Shown: positions 8,571-16,391 of the stretch, in pieces
How the letters are laid out: the number at the start of each line of letters is the position of its first letter
Position numbering within the stretch: the stretch's first letter is position 1
IMG/VR virus record: IMGVR_UViG_3300008117_000081
Coordinates: 1-64,000 of that record
Reading direction: 5' to 3' (one strand)
Length of the DNA: 64,000 nt
DNA from: a virus
The notes under the pieces: generated by a model
Seen by the model: the letters and a program-made list of their open reading frames with translations, nothing else
What the model was told of the DNA's origin: nothing
The model's database searches: none
Made by a program: the position numbers and the translations under genes

Positions 8571-9043
8571 TATTCTTCCTCTTTATTAGCCTCAATAAGG
8601 CCTGCAGGAATCACTGGGCCGTCATCTGAAAGGGCAGCCTCAAGAATTCCAGTAGCCACGATATCTTCCCAATTTGCCTCGATATAATCTACTGTGCCTT
8701 CGTCTAAAAATGCCGAAGACTTATTGAAGTCTTTGGTTAAAGCATAGACCATCGCATGATGTTGCTCGCGCTCCCACATGCAACCAACTGTTTCAACCAT
8801 CTCATAGAAGTCGAACGGGCCTCGCATTGTTGAGGCTAGTATATTAGGTTTATTTCTAGAACCAGTATTGACTGCAACAATAAACTTCTCATTTATAATT
8901 TTAGAGAAATCCATCGTGCCTTCCATAAGCTCTGCACAGAAATCTTCTGACTGAGTCAGTGGTTTGGCCACAGTTAGACTGTCATCTTTCTTAGGTGAAA
9001 CTTTGTCTTTGTGACTTTGAGTTGAATCTGGAATAAAGCTCAT
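8570..9043 (-). CDS. Hypothetical protein (157 aa)
   Basis: Polar N-terminal 40 residues, then a mixed domain with F-I-V-A-V-N-T-G-S-R and an acidic C-terminus. Its stop abuts the ThyX-like start and its ATG overlaps the next gene by four bases. No family recognised. Confidence 0.65.
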   Translation of the reverse strand: MSFIPDSTQSHKDKVSPKKDDSLTVAKPLTQSEDFCAELMEGTMDFSKIINEKFIVAVNTGSRNKPNILASTMRGPFDFYEMVETVGCMWEREQHHAMVYALTKDFNKSSAFLDEGTVDYIEANWEDIVATGILEAALSDDGPVIPAGLIEANKEEE

Positions 9044-9582
9044 TTTGACCCCCTACTGTCAATTGAATCTCTCACTGCCAAGTCTGCTATAAACTCCTCA
9101 AATATTTTGAGTAGTTTTCTATTTTCATTTTGATACTCTTTATCTTCATTCTTGCTATAGCGATTATGATCTTTCTTTTTTTGTAGCTCATCGCCTATCA
9201 GTGGCTTGCCATTTATAAATAATTCGTCTTCTACTCTCACAACTATTAAATCAAGCTCTGATGAGATGAATCGCCTAGCATCATCCACTATTTCTATAGA
9301 GTCAATTGCAAAATCGTAAACCTGAAAGCTAGTGTCATGATCAAGGTGATTTCGCACCATAATGCAATCGCCAAAAGAAAGGTCGTAGAGCTCCTTATCA
9401 AAATTTTCGCCAACCAGAAAATCTCCGCCGCTATAATAGGCTCTCATGTTGCAGCTTAATCGCAAGTGGTCGTCTAAGTCTTGAAAGGTAATACCAGATT
9501 CTTTAACGATTGAATTCAAGTTTTTAAACTTGATTCGCACTATGTCATTTTTTTTAATGCCAAGATCTCGTATTTTATTCAT
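9040..9582 (-). CDS. Paralogue A of a 'KKxDIVRxKF' protein pair (180 aa)
   Basis: Begins with G-I-K-K-N-D-I-V-R-I-K-F and contains Y-S-G-G-D-F-L-V, E-L-F-I-N-G-[KE] and a C-terminal L-x-x-F-x-E-F-[IV]. The protein at 37434-37919 shares all four blocks in order. Function unknown. The start lacks a clear ribosome site and lies eight bases after a motif A site, so the message may be nearly leaderless. Confidence 0.65.
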   Translation of the reverse strand: MNKIRDLGIKKNDIVRIKFKNLNSIVKESGITFQDLDDHLRLSCNMRAYYSGGDFLVGENFDKELYDLSFGDCIMVRNHLDHDTSFQVYDFAIDSIEIVDDARRFISSELDLIVVRVEDELFINGKPLIGDELQKKKDHNRYSKNEDKEYQNENRKLLKIFEEFIADLAVRDSIDSRGSK

Positions 9583-10105
9583 GTTTATTTATCGAATCTG
9601 TCGAAGCAGATAGTTCCTCTTCTAGAGTCTGAGTAGCATGAGCATCCCTTAATTCTTCAACTGATATAAGTTCAAGCAGCTGATATGGAACAGACAAGTA
9701 GATGCCTTCACCATAATGCCCACTGAGATGAAACCTAGAGTCTCTAGACTTAAGTTGGCTAATTTTTTCTACCAGCTCTGAGTCATCTACTGTAGCAGAC
9801 TTTAGACTACTTACAAAATCATTTACATTTATGGTATCTACTATAAACTGCCTAAATGATGCTGGCATGTTCTTAAACATCTGTATTCTTTTTTGTCTTA
9901 ACAGCTTTTCATGTTCAAGTTGAAGTTCTTTCAATTCCACTTCTTCTTTAGATGACAACCCAGGCCCTATATGCAGTGAATAGGCTGGATTGATGGTTAA
10001 GTGACCTGAACTTGTGCCCGTAGTGCTAATAATTGGATTTACGTTCGCACCACTAGCCCCCATTACTGAATCTATATAGGCTTTTGTTACTGCGTCGTCC
10101 ATCAT
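9575..10105 (-). CDS. Hypothetical protein with Gly/Ser-rich N-terminus and coiled coil (176 aa)
   Basis: Residues 15-50 are Ser/Thr/Gly-rich, 50-75 form a charged helix (K-E-E-V-E-L-K-E-L-Q), and the rest is mixed. A motif A promoter lies within its last codons. ATGA overlap with the upstream thymidylate synthase-fold gene suggests translational coupling. No family recognised. Confidence 0.6.
   Translation of the reverse strand: MMDDAVTKAYIDSVMGASGANVNPIISTTGTSSGHLTINPAYSLHIGPGLSSKEEVELKELQLEHEKLLRQKRIQMFKNMPASFRQFIVDTINVNDFVSSLKSATVDDSELVEKISQLKSRDSRFHLSGHYGEGIYLSVPYQLLELISVEELRDAHATQTLEEELSASTDSINKHE
9590..9601 (-). promoter_or_regulatory. Motif A site upstream of 9040-9582
   Basis: Minus strand ACAGATTCGATA followed by AATAAACATG. 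It sits inside the end of the upstream coding frame, where it encodes T-D-S-I. Confidence 0.55.
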
Positions 10106-10902
10106 CGCCTTCCTAGCATCTTGAGGATTTTTTCTTCATCTCTGTCATAGGTATGAATAGAGTCAACCATATGTGTATATGGACCTAGCTTCAGATCTGG
10201 GTAGATATCACTGAGCTCTTTAATCATATCTTCTGCTAGCGATATAAACCACGGCAAGTCATAGACTAGACCTAAAGTAAGATCGTTGCTTCGCATGTGA
10301 ACTCTGAACAACAACCTATCATCCCTGATATGGAAGTTGCCGTCTAAGGTACAAGTCATATCCTTGTTACCCTTATAGAAATGCTCTGGTAAGCTAAAAC
10401 GCAGTATAGCCTGCCGTGTATCCTTATCAGATCTCAGCGCATCAACGCACCACTCCCAGGGAGTTCGCATAACTCTGCCGCTATTGTCAATAAGATAATT
10501 GACCACCTGATCTGAGATAAGACCTTGCAGATTATTAAACAGCTCATACTTAGGGTTGCCATGCGACTTGTTATGCTTAACTAGATAGCCATAAGCTGAG
10601 TTTATTGTATCATCTGGATTTGCGATATCAAGCCAAAACTTAGATGCTTCAGCAAAGTCGACTGCTTTGTTGGAGCCAGAATTGTAGAGTCCACATTCTT
10701 TCGCTGTATAGCTTGCAATAGTCTTGTTGCGTGCGGCATCATGTGTAACTATCGTCTCACTTTTTGGCTCTGCGATCTGAAAGGCATAATACATCTTCTC
10801 ACGGACTCGCTGACCTCGCGGTGAACAAATGTGATCTGGATTATCATAGACGTCAGCTAGAACACCTAGATATGCTTCATGTATATTGTTAAATTTCTTC
10901 AT
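10102..10902 (-). CDS. Thymidylate synthase-fold enzyme, probable dCMP hydroxymethylase (266 aa)
   Basis: ThyA-fold protein. Visible blocks are Y-G (around residue 120), R-Q-A-I-L-R, the catalytic Cys in D-M-T-C-T-L, and the phosphate-site Arg in R-S-N-D. Twenty residues separate the Cys from this Arg and 31 separate it from the Asp in G-L-V-Y-D-L, the same spacings as in E. coli ThyA (C146, R166, N177). ThyA has Asn at that last position to read uracil. Asp there is the hallmark of T4-type dCMP hydroxymethylase. So it probably makes 5-hydroxymethyl-dCMP, or methylates dCMP, for modified phage DNA. Start chosen at the ATG after GGAGGGGAC. Confidence 0.7.
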   Translation of the reverse strand: MKKFNNIHEAYLGVLADVYDNPDHICSPRGQRVREKMYYAFQIAEPKSETIVTHDAARNKTIASYTAKECGLYNSGSNKAVDFAEASKFWLDIANPDDTINSAYGYLVKHNKSHGNPKYELFNNLQGLISDQVVNYLIDNSGRVMRTPWEWCVDALRSDKDTRQAILRFSLPEHFYKGNKDMTCTLDGNFHIRDDRLLFRVHMRSNDLTLGLVYDLPWFISLAEDMIKELSDIYPDLKLGPYTHMVDSIHTYDRDEEKILKMLGRR

Positions 10903-10924
10903 GTCCCCTCCATGACAATTATAC

Positions 10925-11290
10925 TTAATCATCATATTCAGTTTCACCAAGTACCGTCTCTAAATTAAGAGACCAAAACCCATAGCCTTTTGATTTATTT
11001 GTTAGTTTTTTCATTAGTGAACCAACTCGCTTACTAAGATGGCCATATACAAAAGTAGACTCTTTCGTATTGTGGTCTGGGCTATAGTTGCGTAATGCTA
11101 TAAAAACTTCCGTCATTAGATATGAGCGGATATCGGCCATAGTCCAGCCGCTGTTGCCTAAGCTTACGCAATCATTGTTTTTACTTAGACAGGCCTCGTT
11201 CCAGTTTTTTCTAACTGAATTAGCCATGTAGCTTTCAATCATCGGTGCATATTTAAGCACCATTTCATTAGTTATTGTTCTCACTTCCAT
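10925..11290 (-). CDS. Sigma-70 region-2-like small protein (121 aa)
   Basis: The run A-D-I-R-S-Y-L-M-T-E-V-F-I-A-L followed by F-V-Y-G-H-L-S-K-R-V resembles sigma region 2 (the D-L-x-Q-E and F-x-x-Y-x-x-x-R pattern), after a helix M-I-E-S-Y-M-A-N-S-V. No region 3 or 4 follows. It may be a core-polymerase-binding or promoter-melting fragment. Resemblance by eye only. Confidence 0.4.
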   Translation of the reverse strand: MEVRTITNEMVLKYAPMIESYMANSVRKNWNEACLSKNNDCVSLGNSGWTMADIRSYLMTEVFIALRNYSPDHNTKESTFVYGHLSKRVGSLMKKLTNKSKGYGFWSLNLETVLGETEYDD

Positions 11291-11777
11291 GCTTCCTCAC
11301 TAGTGACTCTATTAAATAGAGTATATTTTTACGATGAACTTGATTGCTCACACTTGTAATACTGTCTTCTCTAGTAACCTGATCATTGTATTCTGCAATA
11401 GCAAAAAAGTCTTCGAATATATCTTCTTCGCGACGTGCTTTTCGCTGCAGCTGCTTAATTGCCTTAAATGTCTTGGTTCTAGTTGGTTCTTTATTCGTAG
11501 ATACCCTTGTATATAGATGAGAAAAATTATCTACAACTGACTCAGTTATATTTGACTTAGTTGCAGCATAATCTATCGTATAGCCATTAATAGTCTGAGT
11601 ACGTCTAACACACTCAGTGATTAATCGACCTAGAAAACTAGGATCGTCGGCAGGAGGAAACCACGGCATCGACTCTGCTCTTATTGTCTTCAAATCACTA
11701 GACATCTTTAGTCTTATAAGAGGTGCACCTGGATCAATACTACTTGTTAAAGACTTTAGGCGATCATCAAACTTCAT
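11268..11777 (-). CDS. Hypothetical basic protein (169 aa)
   Basis: A proline/tryptophan segment near residue 38 and a basic helical stretch (K-A-I-K-Q-L-Q-R-K-A-R-R) near 110. It overlaps the sigma-like gene by 23 bases and the upstream gene by four, so all three form one translation unit. Could act with the sigma-like protein; unproven. Confidence 0.6.
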   Translation of the reverse strand: MKFDDRLKSLTSSIDPGAPLIRLKMSSDLKTIRAESMPWFPPADDPSFLGRLITECVRRTQTINGYTIDYAATKSNITESVVDNFSHLYTRVSTNKEPTRTKTFKAIKQLQRKARREEDIFEDFFAIAEYNDQVTREDSITSVSNQVHRKNILYLIESLVRKHGSENNN

Positions 11778-12484
11778 ACGGTGCTCCTTTCATCAATTGA
11801 ATATATAGGTTTATTCTGATGAGTCATAATTTTTAGCTTCGTAATATTTGCAAGCGCAGGTAAACTTCCATCATTAGCATAGAGCACTATCCAGTTGCTG
11901 AATCTAGCGGCAAGCTCTGCATCTCGTATGTCTAGCTTTTTAGACTTAATCAGACCAACTATATGATTTCTTAGACAACGCATTTTTTTACTGGCTGATC
12001 TTTTCTGCTTTACTTCTTCTGCATTGAATAGATCAGCAATCTCATTTATTCTTTTTGAATCAGCGTGACGATTATACATGCTAAGTTTATTTTCTACATT
12101 TTTAATAATTATGTTCATGACACCGTCGTCTTCAACGCAGAACATTTTCTTCACTAGAAAAATTTTGCCGTCTATTTCTTTAGTAGCAAAATTGTAACGC
12201 AGTGAATCTGTTTGCTCACCTTCTGAGTTAACTATCTCAAACTGAAAGAAATTAGGATCTAGGTCCCAGACGTTTTCTGAAAGAGCATTGAGCTCCGCAG
12301 ATTTTGCATATCTTCTAACTATATCACGCACGTTTGTTCCCCATGTAGACTCTAGCTGATCTGGATCAATTTCTAGCCTATCTGGAAACTTCGATAGGTC
12401 TTCGTTCAGACCACATTGATATGGCTCAATAAGCCTGGATATGTCATCCATCTCTTCATAGACACGATCTTTAAAAATAGACAT
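11774..12484 (-). CDS. Hypothetical protein (236 aa)
   Basis: Acidic N-terminal 60 residues, a beta-rich middle, and a basic segment near 155-180 (K-Q-K-R-S-A-S-K-K-M-R). First gene of the three-gene unit that ends with the sigma-like protein. Family not recognised. Confidence 0.65.
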   Translation of the reverse strand: MSIFKDRVYEEMDDISRLIEPYQCGLNEDLSKFPDRLEIDPDQLESTWGTNVRDIVRRYAKSAELNALSENVWDLDPNFFQFEIVNSEGEQTDSLRYNFATKEIDGKIFLVKKMFCVEDDGVMNIIIKNVENKLSMYNRHADSKRINEIADLFNAEEVKQKRSASKKMRCLRNHIVGLIKSKKLDIRDAELAARFSNWIVLYANDGSLPALANITKLKIMTHQNKPIYSIDERSTV

Positions 12485-12516
12485 GGTAACTCCTAAAACG
12501 TTTGAAATTTAACAAG

Positions 12517-12801
12517 CTATGCTACTCCATAACCTAGTTCTTTTGCTTTTGTTAGAGATAGTGTGCCAGATTTTTCGCCACTACGTCTCGTGCGTTTAAT
12601 TTCGAATCTGTCAAAGTACACGAATTTCCCGTCAGATTCTTCAACCTGATAAACGGTACCTTCAGCATCTTGAAAATGACCGCCGACTCCGACTTCATTC
12701 ACTACTGCCTGAGTAGCCTCCTTTAATTCTTCCAAGAACTTCTTGTAAGCCTCTTTCTTCTTCTCTAGCTCGATATATTTCATCTGTGTAGAGCTTAGCA
12801 T
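12517..12801 (-). CDS. Conserved phage protein of unknown function (94 aa)
   Basis: Charged N-terminal helix, then a compact domain with G-G-H-F-Q-D-A-E-G-T-V-Y-Q-V, F-V-Y-F-D and L-S-L-T-K-A. This layout is familiar from small phage proteins without known function. ATG at 12801 has GGAGGTACTAG upstream, which decides the start. Confidence 0.7.
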   Translation of the reverse strand: MLSSTQMKYIELEKKKEAYKKFLEELKEATQAVVNEVGVGGHFQDAEGTVYQVEESDGKFVYFDRFEIKRTRRSGEKSGTLSLTKAKELGYGVA

Positions 12802-13033
12802 CTAGTACCTCCAGTTTTTGACCTATTTTTGTTCCGGGAGTAGCAAACTCCCACATGAGTGTTTCTGAATTTCCGCTATAAAAAATCAATAAATCTAGAT
12901 TATCTAGAAAAGATATTAGTTTTATTATGGACTTCGATCCTTCTGGCAGCATATTCCTCTTATAAAGAGGGCACAACCAAATCCTATTAGTTGTGCCCGA
13001 TGATAGAACAGCGGGGTTAATCTGTTCTAGCAT
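12695..13033 (-). CDS. Small protein with microprotein-type core (112 aa, long overlap)
   Basis: The middle reads K-L-I-S-F-L-D-N-L-D-L-L-I-F-Y-S, similar to the helical core of the small-gene family. Its end overlaps the next gene by 107 bases in another frame, which is unusual even here; the C-terminal half may be incidental. Start ATG is directly after the stop of 13034-13180. Confidence 0.5.
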   Translation of the reverse strand: MLEQINPAVLSSGTTNRIWLCPLYKRNMLPEGSKSIIKLISFLDNLDLLIFYSGNSETLMWEFATPGTKIGQKLEVLDAKLYTDEIYRAREEERGLQEVLGRIKGGYSGSSE

Positions 13034-13180
13034 TTAATCTATATAAATTCCAATTCTTAGAACTAGAACTAGATCACTAGTCTCAATGCCAGTATCTGAT
13101 TCTACTTGAGTAAATTCAACAAGTTTGTCCAAGCATGCCAAAAAATTTTCAACTATCTGAATTTTATCACTAACTCTCAT
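13034..13180 (-). CDS. Microprotein (48 aa)
   Basis: Begins M-R-V-S-D-K-I-Q-I-V-E-N-F-L-A-C-L-D-K-L, a helix resembling the small-gene family core. A motif A site ends eight bases before the ATG and there is no clear ribosome site. The stop is next to the following ATG. Confidence 0.5.
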   Translation of the reverse strand: MRVSDKIQIVENFLACLDKLVEFTQVESDTGIETSDLVLVLRIGIYID

Positions 13181-13187
13181 GTATTAA

Positions 13188-13199
13188 TATCGAATCTGT
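13188..13199 (-). promoter_or_regulatory. Motif A site upstream of 13034-13180
   Basis: Minus strand ACAGATTCGATA, overlapping the stop codon of the upstream membrane protein gene. Confidence 0.55.
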
Positions 13200-13393
13200 C
13201 AGAGTTTTCTAGTGAGTTCGGTGTAGAGAGCGAGTGGCCAAAGTATATGATTAGTGAAGCCCATAAGTAGAAATACAAGTATGTTGAGCTGTCCACCCAT
13301 AAGTGCAGTGCCAAATTTATCAGCGTTTCTGTAATGTATGAAAAGATTTACGACTGATCCTATGAAAAGCCAACCTAGAATAATTGCGTTCAT
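13199..13393 (-). CDS. Small membrane protein (64 aa)
   Basis: Two hydrophobic segments (residues 3-19 and 37-56) separated by a polar loop with R-N-A-D-K-F. ATGA overlap with the UvdE gene. Function unknown. Confidence 0.6.
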   Translation of the reverse strand: MNAIILGWLFIGSVVNLFIHYRNADKFGTALMGGQLNILVFLLMGFTNHILWPLALYTELTRKL

Positions 13394-14406
13394 TGTTTAC
13401 CTCGCAAATAATCTAACAATTTTATAGAGGCTAAATTCTTACTCTTGCTTTCACACATTATGTCAAAGTCTTTTCTGAAGCCCGAGATCCAGTCATTGCA
13501 TGCCAGATTCCAGTAGTCGTCTGAATGAGCTCTTAAAGCTGTTTTTTTGTAGCCAGCACTTAATAGTAGTGCAAGATCAGGTTTTTCATCTGACGAATGA
13601 TCGGCAAAAACTGATTGTTTAGATATACTATAGTGCATACTAGGTCTTATACCTCGCCAACTTTCTATAACCTGCTTAACGCTGTCTGAGTCAGGTTCGA
13701 TATATTTGCCTGTGTTTATCCAGTGATGGTGTACATCTAAAACTAATGCGACATGTTGTTTAAGTTTAATTGTCTCATCTAGGCTATAACTAAACTCGTC
13801 ATTTTCTATTGTGATTAGATTTCTAGCCACATCAGATAGTCGACCTAGGTTTTTTATAAGCGTAGAGGTACCGCCTTTACCACCAATATGTATATTTATC
13901 TTGCAGCCATCTTGAAAAGATTTGCCGTAGCCAAGCCATCGAGCCATATCCGCATGATATTCAAACTCTTCTAGTGACCTGTCTACCACATCGTCCTTGT
14001 CACTCGCTAGCACAGTAAACTGAGCTGGGTGAAAGGAAACCTTGATGCCTAGATCCCGCGTCTTGCCACCTATATGCGTTAATTCTTTTTCAAGCTTCGA
14101 TTGTAGTTCGCAGCTTTTCCAGAAGCTGATCCAATTTGGATGTGTGTATAGCGGGCATATATCACTGCTGATGCGAAACATACGCAATTCAGGATCCAGT
14201 GTTCCCACATAGTCTATAATTCCGCCGAGTGCAGCTAGGTTATGATCTAGTATTGAGTGCAATCGCTCCTCTGCGACAGAGCGCTTCTGTTTATTTGCCC
14301 ACGTAAACGTGGTCGTACGACAGTTAAGTCGTGACTCGATAGCCTCTAGCTCTTTTGCTGGAAGCTCAATATCATGCATATATTTGCAGGCAAAGCCAAG
14401 TCGCAT
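13390..14406 (-). CDS. uvdE: UV damage endonuclease UvdE/UVDE (338 aa)
   Basis: TIM-barrel metal-dependent endonuclease that nicks DNA beside UV photoproducts. Characteristic blocks in order: R-L-G-F-A-C at the start, N-L-A-A-L-G, M-F-R-I-S-S-D, S-F-H-P-A-Q-F-T-V-L, N-I-H-I-G-G-K-G, I-E-N-D-E, V-L-D-V-H-H-H-W and M-H-Y-S. The conserved His, Glu and Asp of the metal site lie in these blocks. Length fits the family. A TATAAT lies 28 bases before the ATG, with an AAAGAGG ribosome site. It gives the phage its own alternative excision repair. Confidence 0.92.
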   Translation of the reverse strand: MRLGFACKYMHDIELPAKELEAIESRLNCRTTTFTWANKQKRSVAEERLHSILDHNLAALGGIIDYVGTLDPELRMFRISSDICPLYTHPNWISFWKSCELQSKLEKELTHIGGKTRDLGIKVSFHPAQFTVLASDKDDVVDRSLEEFEYHADMARWLGYGKSFQDGCKINIHIGGKGGTSTLIKNLGRLSDVARNLITIENDEFSYSLDETIKLKQHVALVLDVHHHWINTGKYIEPDSDSVKQVIESWRGIRPSMHYSISKQSVFADHSSDEKPDLALLLSAGYKKTALRAHSDDYWNLACNDWISGFRKDFDIMCESKSKNLASIKLLDYLRGKQ

Positions 14407-14461
14407 ACTACCTCTTTTTATAATCTTAAAGATATTATACGTTTATGAAATTACAGAGTAA

Positions 14462-14803
14462 TTATAGGCCAAACATTTTCAATATCTGTTCATCGGATAG
14501 TTTGTAAGTGTCTAGGCATGTGCAGCGATATAGATCGAAATCACCTACATCCAGCAGTGCTAGCATTGTTTGCATATGCACGTGTGGGCCAAATATTTCA
14601 TTATGATGGCATTCTGATGACTGCTTCACCTCGAACTCCCATCTTAGTTCTTGAGCTATTTGTATTCTATCGCTTATATTTTTTTTAATCTCATTTTTTG
14701 TCTTAATTCTCTCTGAGGAATTGAGCTGCTTACGAATCGCAGTCGTCTCCCTATCCGAGCTATTTTTTTCAATAAGTCTTTTTCTTTTATAATTAGCTGT
14801 CAT
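14462..14803 (-). CDS. Hypothetical charged protein (113 aa)
   Basis: The first 60 residues are strongly charged and helical (many K, R, E). The second half has several Cys and His (S-E-C-H-H-N, R-C-T-C-L-D), which might bind a metal. Not recognised. Confidence 0.6.
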   Translation of the reverse strand: MTANYKRKRLIEKNSSDRETTAIRKQLNSSERIKTKNEIKKNISDRIQIAQELRWEFEVKQSSECHHNEIFGPHVHMQTMLALLDVGDFDLYRCTCLDTYKLSDEQILKMFGL

Positions 14804-14829
14804 ATGGTTGTGGCTTTAATTTTACGCTA

Positions 14830-15390
14830 TTAGAGATTTATACTATGAAATAGCGAATTAAGATCTAGTTTTTTGCTTGGATCTAGTTCTGCTCTGTGTC
14901 TATGCAGTTCACTATCTCCAGCACTCAGTCGCACCGAAAGCCCAGGTATCTTTGATAGACTGCCCCAGAGTTTATGTATATGCGGAGATATGTTATCATC
15001 AGAGTGTATTGTGCCCAAATGCATTAGTGCGGCCAAATATAGCTGTCTACCAAGACCTTTTTTTTGATGCTCTGGTATAGTTGACGCCCAGTTAACTGTA
15101 TTCTTATAGATTTTGTCGTTGCCGACATCTTGAGAATCTGATGTATTCATTATGCTTACAGGTTCGGGGTTATTTTTCTCATATAACGTATGAATTCTAG
15201 CGTTGCTGTTGCTTCCGCGTACTTTAAACTGCTTATAGATCAGACCGTTTGGCAGCTGCTTGTTTACCACCGATATATTTCTTCTGTCTGCTTCTGGATT
15301 CTTAACTTCTGCGTCCGCAGGACTTATTGAATTTAGTAAAACTTTATTTAGCTGCCACTGACCATTTTCAGATATGTGTAGTTTTTCCAT
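14830..15390 (-). CDS. NGQW-tagged GNAT-like acetyltransferase (186 aa)
   Basis: Residues 1-16 carry the tag I-S-E-N-G-Q-W-Q-L-N-K shared with proteins at 36066, 55772 and 57175. Residues about 99-126 read N-W-A-S-T-I-P-E-H-Q-K-K-G-L-G-R, the Q/R-x-x-G-x-G acetyl-CoA loop of GNAT N-acetyltransferases, followed by a helix. The substrate is unknown. It lies seven bases after the gene at 15397-15912, which has a leaderless late-type promoter, so it is likely made late and could be packaged in the virion. That last point is inference. Confidence 0.7.
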   Translation of the reverse strand: MEKLHISENGQWQLNKVLLNSISPADAEVKNPEADRRNISVVNKQLPNGLIYKQFKVRGSNSNARIHTLYEKNNPEPVSIMNTSDSQDVGNDKIYKNTVNWASTIPEHQKKGLGRQLYLAALMHLGTIHSDDNISPHIHKLWGSLSKIPGLSVRLSAGDSELHRHRAELDPSKKLDLNSLFHSINL

Positions 15391-15396
15391 ATTTAA

Positions 15397-15912
15397 TTAA
15401 AGATAATCAAGTAATGCTTTTTTTAGTTTTTTTAATTTACTTTTAAGATTATTTTCAGGTGCTTTTCTAGAATACTTTTCGTCGCCCTTATTGTATTTCT
15501 GAGATATAAGCTTTACGTTGCCCGAGGCGTATCCTTTATTGTTGTTCTTGCGGTTCATTGACATCTTCTTACCATGCTTTTTCTCGGCAGAAGCATAGCG
15601 CTTCGCTGCAGCACCTGTCTTAGTCTTCATATGCCCTGAAGAGTGACCCTTCTTGCCATTTTGGCCGCTACGCGTGCCAGGCTTACCTTTTTCACGCCGC
15701 TTAGCCTGAAGAACCTGCTGATAGCCGCGCTCTTTATGGCCAGGTGTTTTGCGATCTCTTCGCAATTTTGTTAGCATTTTCTTATACTTAGCCGGGTCCT
15801 TGTCTTTCCAATAGTTGGGCCCCTTATTTAGATCAGAGGCAACCTGCTCTTCGAGCCAGATTAGGTCATCATAAATTTCTTGTAAAGAATCAAGCAGCTT
15901 AGTGTTTTCCAT
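15397..15912 (-). CDS. Basic Lys-rich protein with HNH-like C-terminal pattern (171 aa)
   Basis: Very basic throughout (R-R-D-R-K-T-P-G-H-K-E-R-G, many K-K-G). Residues around 120-142 read N-R-K-N-N-N-K-G-Y-A-S-G-N-V-K-L-I-S, close to the N-x-x-G-Y-x-x-x-N-V segment of HNH or homing-type proteins. The upstream histidines needed for catalysis are not obvious. Could be a DNA-binding virion or core protein. TATAAT lies exactly six bases before its ATG. Confidence 0.6.
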   Translation of the reverse strand: MENTKLLDSLQEIYDDLIWLEEQVASDLNKGPNYWKDKDPAKYKKMLTKLRRDRKTPGHKERGYQQVLQAKRREKGKPGTRSGQNGKKGHSSGHMKTKTGAAAKRYASAEKKHGKKMSMNRKNNNKGYASGNVKLISQKYNKGDEKYSRKAPENNLKSKLKKLKKALLDYL

Positions 15913-15918
15913 ACCTAT

Positions 15919-15926
15919 ATTATACC
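15919..15926 (-). promoter_or_regulatory. Motif B (GGTATAAT), leaderless promoter
   Basis: Minus-strand GGTATAAT, six bases, then ATG at 15912. It drives the basic protein and probably the tagged acetyltransferase behind it. Confidence 0.65.
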
Positions 15927-15958
15927 ATATAATTTACTATAAATAGCCTCTGACACTG

Positions 15959-16177
15959 CTACAGTTGGCTTGTTTCTGTGTTTTCTATTAGTCTTTTTAA
16001 TTCATCAAAACTATGACTAACCCTATAACAACGACCATTAAATATAGATACATAGGCCTCATCTCTAACCATAGAGATTACAGTTATTTCATTTAATTTT
16101 ATGCTAAGATCATACTCGACTATGTCTCCTTGATCGTTCTTTCTGAGGCCTTTTAAGGCGATCCTACTATTGTCCAC
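15959..16177 (-). CDS. Hypothetical small protein (72 aa)
   Basis: Beta-rich composition with a short acidic C-terminal helix (F-D-E-L-K-R-L-I-E). Start overlaps the end of the gene upstream by 11 bases. Function unknown. Confidence 0.55.
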   Translation of the reverse strand: MDNSRIALKGLRKNDQGDIVEYDLSIKLNEITVISMVRDEAYVSIFNGRCYRVSHSFDELKRLIENTETSQL

Positions 16178-16391
16178 AGTTGTCCTTTATGTTTCGCTTG
16201 GTTAAGAAGCTAAACTCAAAACCAAAACGCTCCATTTCATCCATATTCCAATAATTATTTAATGGCGCCATTATGCTTAAATTATAAAGAGTGCACTCTA
16301 GTGCACCCAATACATTGTAGGCGTCTGTACCTTGCTCGTCATAGGTCCAGCGCCATTTGTGGCTTCTTAAGTTTAAGCCAAAGTTACTCAT
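16167..16391 (-). CDS. Hypothetical protein (74 aa)
   Basis: Start taken at the ATG overlapping the VWA gene stop (ATGA); a longer frame would begin inside that gene. Contains W-R-W-T-Y-D-E-Q-G and a segment M-D-E-M-E-R-F-G-F-E. Probably translated with the VWA gene. Not recognised. Confidence 0.55.
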   Translation of the reverse strand: MSNFGLNLRSHKWRWTYDEQGTDAYNVLGALECTLYNLSIMAPLNNYWNMDEMERFGFEFSFLTKRNIKDNCGQ

